DNA from: Bacteroidales bacterium M3
GTDB lineage: Bacteria > Bacteroidota > Bacteroidia > Bacteroidales > Muribaculaceae
Length of the DNA: 64,000 nucleotides
Assembly: GCA_001689445.1 (NCBI GenBank)
Contig: LUJN01000010.1
Span: 62,001 to 126,000 of the forward strand
Reading direction: 5' to 3'
Below the pieces are notes generated by a model. That model saw only the letters and a list, made by a program, of their open reading frames with translations, searched no databases and was not told the DNA's origin. Positions 59,699 to 64,000 of the stretch are shown in pieces. Position numbers and translations under genes: made by a program. Position 1 is the stretch's first letter. Each line of letters starts with the position of its first letter.

Positions 59699-61219
59699 AT
59701 GCTTAATCCTGAAGACATCAAGTCAATCGAGGCGCGAGGCATCTCGGTTGACGCATTTGAGAGCCAGTTGGAACGGTTCAAGACCGGATTTCCATTCCTC
59801 AAAATCGCCGACTCGGCATCGCCGGGCAACGGCATCACGGCTCTCTCCTCCTCGGAGGAGGACGAAGCGATAGCCCGTTGGGAACGTTATCTTGCCGACG
59901 GCGGCGAGGTGTTCAAGTTTGTCCCGGCATCGGGAGCGGCAAGCCGCATGTTCAAGGCCCTGTTTGAGTTCCTTGGCGGTGAGGAGGAGCAGGCCGCACC
60001 CGACTCTGCGGCAGGGAAGATGCTCGCGGGACTCGACCGCTTCGCTTTCGCGACGGAGCTTGACGCCACCTGCATGAAACTTTACGGACTGACCGCCCAC
60101 CAATTGCTCGACAACGGCCGCCACAAGGATATCATCGCCGCCCTGCTCAACGAGGAGGGAATGAATTACGGCAACCTGCCGAAGGGGCTGCTGAAATTTC
60201 ACAGCTACGGCACGGAAGCACGCACCCCCGTGGAGGAACAGCTCGTGGAGGGAGCGCAGACAACGGCCAACGCCAATGGCGAGGTCAACCTACACTTCAC
60301 CGTCTCACAGGAGCACCGGCCTCTCTTTGAGGCAAAACTCGCCGAAGCGATTCCCGCAATAGAGAAGAAATACGGGGTGAAATACACCGTGTCGCTGTCG
60401 GAGCAGAAGCACTCTACCGACACCGTAGCCGTGAACCCCGACAACACGCCGTTCCGCGAGGACGGCAAGCTGCTGTTCCGTCCGGGAGGCCACGGCGCGC
60501 TGATTGAAAACCTCGGCGACATCGACTCGGCGGTAGTGTTCATCAAGAATATCGACAACGTTGTACCCGACTCGCAGCGATGCGACACACTGCGCTACAA
60601 GAAGGTCATCGCCGGATACCTCATACAGGTGCACGACAAGATAGAGCAATACCTGCGGATGATAGACAAGGGTAGCTACACGATTGACGACGTGAGGGAG
60701 ATGATAGCGTTCCTCCACCGCGTGCTCAACGTGCGCTCCGACGCGATGAAGTCGCTTGAGGACGTAGACCTCGTGCTCTTTATCAAAGAGAAGCTCAACC
60801 GCCCGATACGCGTATGCGGCATGGTGCGCAACGAGGGCGAGCCGGGTGGAGGCCCGTTTATCGCCTACAATCGCGACGGCTCGACATCGCCGCAGATACT
60901 CGAAAGCTGGCAGGTCGACACCTCACGCCCCGAATACCGCGACATGATGGCTCGCGCCACCCACTTCAACCCCGTCGACCTCGTGTGCTACATCAAGGAT
61001 GTGGATGGCAACCGCTTTGACCTCGCCCGATACGTCGACCCCGAGACAGGATTCATCTCCGAGAAGTCAAAGCATGGCGCGACGCTCAAGGCCCTTGAGC
61101 TGCCGGGATTGTGGAACGGCGCGATGAGCGACTGGAACACCATCTTCATCGAGGTGCCCGTCTCAACGTTCAACCCCGTCAAGACGGTCAACGACCTGTT
61201 GCGCCCGACACACCAATAG
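59699..61219 (+). CDS. DUF4301 family protein
   Basis: 506 residues, soluble. FKFVPASGAASRMFKALFEF near residue 80 is a diagnostic motif resembling a nucleotidyl/sugar-phosphate-binding loop. Further conserved pieces are LPKGLLKFHSYGTEARTPVE, LLFRPGGHGALIENLGDIDS, FIKNIDNVVPD and GMVRNEGEPGGGPFIAYNRD. The pattern suggests a nucleotidyltransferase-like fold (compare UDP-sugar pyrophosphorylases), but no activity is established. The upstream open frame to 59390 overlaps the ATPase gene and is rejected. Confidence 0.88.
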   Translation: MLNPEDIKSIEARGISVDAFESQLERFKTGFPFLKIADSASPGNGITALSSSEEDEAIARWERYLADGGEVFKFVPASGAASRMFKALFEFLGGEEEQAAPDSAAGKMLAGLDRFAFATELDATCMKLYGLTAHQLLDNGRHKDIIAALLNEEGMNYGNLPKGLLKFHSYGTEARTPVEEQLVEGAQTTANANGEVNLHFTVSQEHRPLFEAKLAEAIPAIEKKYGVKYTVSLSEQKHSTDTVAVNPDNTPFREDGKLLFRPGGHGALIENLGDIDSAVVFIKNIDNVVPDSQRCDTLRYKKVIAGYLIQVHDKIEQYLRMIDKGSYTIDDVREMIAFLHRVLNVRSDAMKSLEDVDLVLFIKEKLNRPIRVCGMVRNEGEPGGGPFIAYNRDGSTSPQILESWQVDTSRPEYRDMMARATHFNPVDLVCYIKDVDGNRFDLARYVDPETGFISEKSKHGATLKALELPGLWNGAMSDWNTIFIEVPVSTFNPVKTVNDLLRPTHQ

Positions 61220-61270
61220 GAGGAACATTGTCCGGCCGCAGATGTTATACTTACATAATATAATCCCGTT

Positions 61271-62323
61271 ATGGATAAGAAAGAAACTGTAAGAGGCATC
61301 TGGCGGTCGGCGTTCGACGACTCGGACGCCTATGTGGAGTGGTACTTCGGCAACGTGTACCGCGACGAGGACGCCATGCTGTATCACGCCGGGCAGAAGC
61401 CAGTAAGCTCGATGCTGCTCCAACGCTACATGATGACGTTCCATGGCACTACCGTCCCGATAGGCTACATCTGCGGGGCGGCGACCCTCAAGGAGGCGCG
61501 TTGCCATGGGCATATGGGTCAACTTATAGAGGAGGGGCTGCGGGAGAGTTTCTCCCGTGGCGACCTTTTCTGCACGCTAATCCCCGCCAACGACCATCTC
61601 TACGGGTATTATGGACGATATGGGTTTTCACCTGCGTTTTATGTAGGCGTAGAACGCTACACGGCTCTCCACCGCTTCGGCGACACCCAACCGGGCTATG
61701 CCGAGACAAAGGATTGCAGCCGCGAGGAGCTTTTCGGCTTTTTCGACAGGATGATGAGGCGGCGCCCATGCTGTGTACAGCATTCGGTCGAGGACTTTGC
61801 CAACATCTTGGAGGACAATCGTCTTGATGGCGGCACAGTAGTCGCCACAAGCCTCAACGGCGAGATTAAAGGCATCGCGTTCTCGGTAATCCGCGACGGG
61901 GAGTGTGTCGTGACCGACATTCTCGCCGAAGATAGCGAGTCTCGACAGGCAACACTAAGACTGCTGCGACAATATTACGAAGAGATACCGATAACTGTGC
62001 TTGCCTATCCCGACAAGGAGGATGTGCTCGCCCCGCGCGGCATGATACGCATCGTCAATGCCCGACACACCCTCGGCATCATAGCTGAGAGCAATCGTGG
62101 ATTGAGATGCAATATACGTCTGTGCGACCCCGTTATATCGGAAAACAACGCCACGTTTGTGATAGCCGACGGCCATTGTGCCACCGCCGACCGCACTGAC
62201 ATCCATCTTGACTATGACATAGATGTCGAGGTGCTGACCTCGATAGTGTTTGGCAACGACACGACCCACCGCATACTCGACTTCCCGACCGAGCGTCCGT
62301 TTATAAGCCTCATGCTCGATTGA
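61271..62323 (+). CDS. GNAT-family acetyltransferase (Eis-like, two-domain)
   Basis: 350 residues. The N-terminal GNAT fold has IGYICGAATLKEARCHGHMG, the acetyl-CoA pyrophosphate loop, and LFCTLIPANDHLYGYYGRYG, the final strand/helix. The C-terminal half (FSVIRDGECVVTDILAEDSE) is a second GNAT-like domain, and a small SCP2-like end follows. Such proteins acetylate small amines. It is followed 21 bases later by a thioredoxin-like gene. Confidence 0.85.
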   Translation: MDKKETVRGIWRSAFDDSDAYVEWYFGNVYRDEDAMLYHAGQKPVSSMLLQRYMMTFHGTTVPIGYICGAATLKEARCHGHMGQLIEEGLRESFSRGDLFCTLIPANDHLYGYYGRYGFSPAFYVGVERYTALHRFGDTQPGYAETKDCSREELFGFFDRMMRRRPCCVQHSVEDFANILEDNRLDGGTVVATSLNGEIKGIAFSVIRDGECVVTDILAEDSESRQATLRLLRQYYEEIPITVLAYPDKEDVLAPRGMIRIVNARHTLGIIAESNRGLRCNIRLCDPVISENNATFVIADGHCATADRTDIHLDYDIDVEVLTSIVFGNDTTHRILDFPTERPFISLMLD

Positions 62324-62344
62324 ACATACAACACAATGCCATAT

Positions 62345-62773
62345 ATGACAAAACGATTTTTATTACCTATAGTATCACTGATGCTTGCCATCGGCATCAA
62401 TGCACAAAACCTGCGCACGCTCTCCGAATCGGAGTTCGCCTCAGCGGTCAGCGACTGGTCAAAGGGCTACGCCGGCTGGAAATTCAAGGGCAAGCGTCCC
62501 GCTGTCATCGACTTCTATGCCGACTGGTGCGGCCCGTGCCGCAAGCTCTCCCCCACCGTCGACTCGCTTGCCACAGCCTACAAGGGCAAGGTCGACTTCT
62601 ACAAGGTCAACGTCGACCGCTGCCCCGAACTTGCCAAGCATCTCGGCGTGCGCTCCATCCCGATGCTGCTACTCTGCCCCGCCAAAGGCTCTCCGCAGGT
62701 CATAATGGGCGTATACCCCGGCTCGGAAATCGAGGCCGCCATGCGGTATGTATTTTATCCTAAGAAAAAGTAG
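62345..62773 (+). CDS. Exported thioredoxin-like protein
   Basis: 142 residues: signal peptide MTKRFLLPIVSLMLAIGINA, then a thioredoxin fold with FYADWCGPCRKLSPTVDSLA (about residue 62) and the cis-Pro loop SIPMLLLCPAKGSP. A periplasmic thiol-disulfide reductase; DsbD in this window could be its electron donor. An alternative ATG at 62336 is three codons upstream. Confidence 0.88.
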   Translation: MTKRFLLPIVSLMLAIGINAQNLRTLSESEFASAVSDWSKGYAGWKFKGKRPAVIDFYADWCGPCRKLSPTVDSLATAYKGKVDFYKVNVDRCPELAKHLGVRSIPMLLLCPAKGSPQVIMGVYPGSEIEAAMRYVFYPKKK

Positions 62774-62780
62774 TCGGGGA

Positions 62781-63122
62781 CTATACTGTCACCAGGCCGT
62801 CAGTCGACACGCTGCCGTCGGGAGATTCGCCACTGGCAGCCGGGGCGATATAGGCGTGCAGTGCCTCGACATATTCGGCAAAAGCCTCGCGTCCTGCCTC
62901 GGTCATGCGGCACACCGTACGCGGACGCTTGTCGCGGAACCCTTTCTCGACCTCGATATAGCCGGCCTCCGAAAGGCGGGTTATCTGCACACTAAGATTG
63001 CCCATCGTGGCGCGGGTGACATCCTTTAGGTACATGAAGTCGGCCTCCTCAACGCTCATGAGGGTAGAGAGGATGGCGAGCCGCAACTGGGAGTGTATCA
63101 ATGGGTTAAGTTCTTTCATCAT
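62781..63122 (-). CDS. Winged-helix transcriptional regulator (HTH_34 type)
   Basis: 113 residues: LNPLIHSQLRLAILSTLMSV, then LKDVTRATMGNLSVQITRLS (recognition helix) and the wing YIEVEKGFRDKRPRTVCRMT, matching the MarR-like winged-helix DNA-binding domain family. Its start overlaps the end of the membrane-protein gene by 17 bases. Such pairs usually form an autoregulated unit in Bacteroidetes. Confidence 0.88.
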   Translation of the reverse strand: MMKELNPLIHSQLRLAILSTLMSVEEADFMYLKDVTRATMGNLSVQITRLSEAGYIEVEKGFRDKRPRTVCRMTEAGREAFAEYVEALHAYIAPAASGESPDGSVSTDGLVTV

Positions 63123-63687
63123 AAAGTGATTTTTTCATCATGTAACCGGGGATTATCATCATGACGGCAATCGCCGCCGCAAAAACCAGTATCTGCGTCA
63201 GACCGCCGATGAGCCACAGTAGCACAGCCGAAACAAACCCCACATAAGAGCTGCCTTGCAACACAGGGTAGGAAATGAGCACTCCCGTAACGTAGCACCC
63301 CACCGACAGCAGCATCAAAACAGCGAAAAGCACATTGTATGGCACAAAAAACGACACCACAGAAAAGCCCACAAGCAGCACGGTGAGCATCATCCATATG
63401 CTGTGGAGCGACTTGGCGACCGATGTCCTCACCTCGCCTTGCCGCGGCTGCAATTTCATCACCAACGGTGTACCTATCAAGGGGATAGCAAACCATATAA
63501 GGTAGAGACGGCGGTCACCACCGAAGCGCATAGCCACATAGACCGTCAACGCCACGACAACCGTAGTCCAGCCCCACACAAGAAAAGGCATATATGACCC
63601 GCGCAACACGCTGCGGCGCGTCTGCGACATAAACCGCCCGATAATATCAAGGCTGTCCTCCGGCGTCATTCTATCATCGCTATCCAT
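63106..63687 (-). CDS. Six-helix membrane protein paired with the regulator
   Basis: 193 residues: an N-terminal cytosolic segment (MTPEDSLDIIGRFMSQTRRS), then about six hydrophobic helices (for example MPFLVWGWTTVVVALTVYVA and FVSAVLLWLIGGLTQILVFA). This type commonly precedes a winged-helix regulator of the kind downstream. The -7 box at 63694 almost touches the first ATG, so the transcript may be nearly leaderless, or start codon 63669 may be used. Confidence 0.75.
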   Translation of the reverse strand: MDSDDRMTPEDSLDIIGRFMSQTRRSVLRGSYMPFLVWGWTTVVVALTVYVAMRFGGDRRLYLIWFAIPLIGTPLVMKLQPRQGEVRTSVAKSLHSIWMMLTVLLVGFSVVSFFVPYNVLFAVLMLLSVGCYVTGVLISYPVLQGSSYVGFVSAVLLWLIGGLTQILVFAAAIAVMMIIPGYMMKKSLYDERT

Positions 63688-63693
63688 CGTTAC

Positions 63694-63702
63694 GCAAAGA
63701 TA
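63694..63702 (-). promoter_or_regulatory. -7 box of the membrane protein/regulator pair
   Basis: TATCTTTGC on the minus strand, only 6 bases upstream of the ATG at 63687. Confidence 0.55.
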
Positions 63703-63751
63703 CGGGTTTAATCTTAAAAATTCAACTACAAACAGTGACGCAGTATGCCGA

Positions 63752-63829
63752 AATGCGGTTCAAATAGCCCTTTGAGGTGGCAAGATAAGGATCTAAAGCC
63801 CCACTCCCTCTCTTTATTTGAACCGCATT
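63752..63829. repeat. 78-bp element with 15-bp perfect inverted ends
   Basis: AATGCGGTTCAAATA (63752-63766) is the exact reverse complement of 63815-63829. The 48-base centre has no obvious pairing. It lies between the membrane-protein promoter and the end of the next gene. Confidence 0.6.
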
Positions 63830-63864
63830 GCAGCACACCGCGTCCCCACTCTGCTGCAACCGGG

Positions 63865-64000
63865 TCAATATTGTTGCAGCTCTATGGTGTAGCGGCCATC
63901 GGGGGCGACGGGGAGGGTGATGCGCAAGCACGGCTCTGTGGGACGTCCGTAGCTGTCAAAGTCGAGGCTGCCGTTGCCGTTGAGGTCCTGGAACGCCTGC
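63865..64000 (-). CDS. DUF2141-like protein, C-terminal fragment
   Basis: The last 45 codons: AFQDLNGNGSLDFDSYGRPT then EPCLRITLPVAPDGRYTIEL, ending QQY and TGA. The D-x-N-x-N-G-x-L-D followed by G-x-P-T/K-E-P is the signature I associate with DUF2141, a secreted Bacteroidetes/Proteobacteria domain. The rest of the gene is beyond the window. Confidence 0.55.
   Translation of the reverse strand, partial: QAFQDLNGNGSLDFDSYGRPTEPCLRITLPVAPDGRYTIELQQY

Overview
The window is chromosomal DNA of a Bacteroidales bacterium, most likely of the gut Muribaculaceae or a close relative. Almost every promoter I can place is the Bacteroidetes type: a -7 box TAnnTTTG, in the best cases with TTTG or TTG 19-20 bases upstream. 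Start sites lack clear Shine-Dalgarno sequences. The gene set is also typical of the group: L28-L33-DUF4295, a PorQ-like protein, DUF4270, DUF4301, DUF6249, a stand-alone GT5 domain, and a Pit phosphate transporter with a PhoU-like tail. Most of the window is GC-rich and densely coding; the 14.0-19.5 kb block is visibly AT-richer.

Layout. 1-5.2 kb: end of a GNAT gene, a tiny membrane protein, then dxs-trkA-trkH (isoprenoid precursor plus potassium uptake). 5.3-13.6 kb: tRNA-Met, a TamB-like envelope giant, an alanine/sodium symporter and nadE. 13.99-19.53 kb: a 5,544-bp mobile element with 32-bp perfect terminal inverted repeats and an 8-bp target duplication. It carries an IS1595-type transposase and passenger genes: a nuclease-like protein, a coiled-coil protein, a 275-300 aa protein and several micro-proteins. 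19.6-26.0 kb: a small outer-membrane protein, tsaD, cinA and three tandem membrane acyltransferases, the first cut by an in-frame TAG. 26.0-31.3 kb: ribosomal proteins, tRNA-Cys, an ECF-sigma operon, a YtxH-like protein, a TonB-C protein and porQ. 31.3-35.7 kb: an OmpR/PhoR-like two-component pair running tail-to-tail into a phosphate transporter. 35.9-41.9 kb (minus): a dsbD-mazG-(small exported protein)-topB-NUDIX-(small Cys-rich protein) operon. 42.1-51.8 kb: GT5 protein, DUF4270 lipoprotein, tRNA-Thr, TPR protein, NDH-2, rpsO, dapA, thioredoxin and an AspT/YidE-type transporter. 51.9-57.7 kb (minus): an envelope operon (two LPP20-type proteins, a PEGA/beta-barrel protein, and a transglutaminase-like protein split by a second in-frame TAG), preceded by about 640 bp holding strong RNA-like hairpins. 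58.2-64 kb: an AAA/DUF4143 ATPase between 23-bp direct repeats, DUF4301, GNAT, thioredoxin-like and winged-helix/membrane-protein genes, and the end of a DUF2141-like gene.

The two most unusual things are the passenger-carrying transposon, whose cargo has no function I can name, and the two independent genes interrupted by a single in-frame amber codon. Several families of hairpin-forming intergenic repeats are scattered through the window and mostly sit where terminators are expected.
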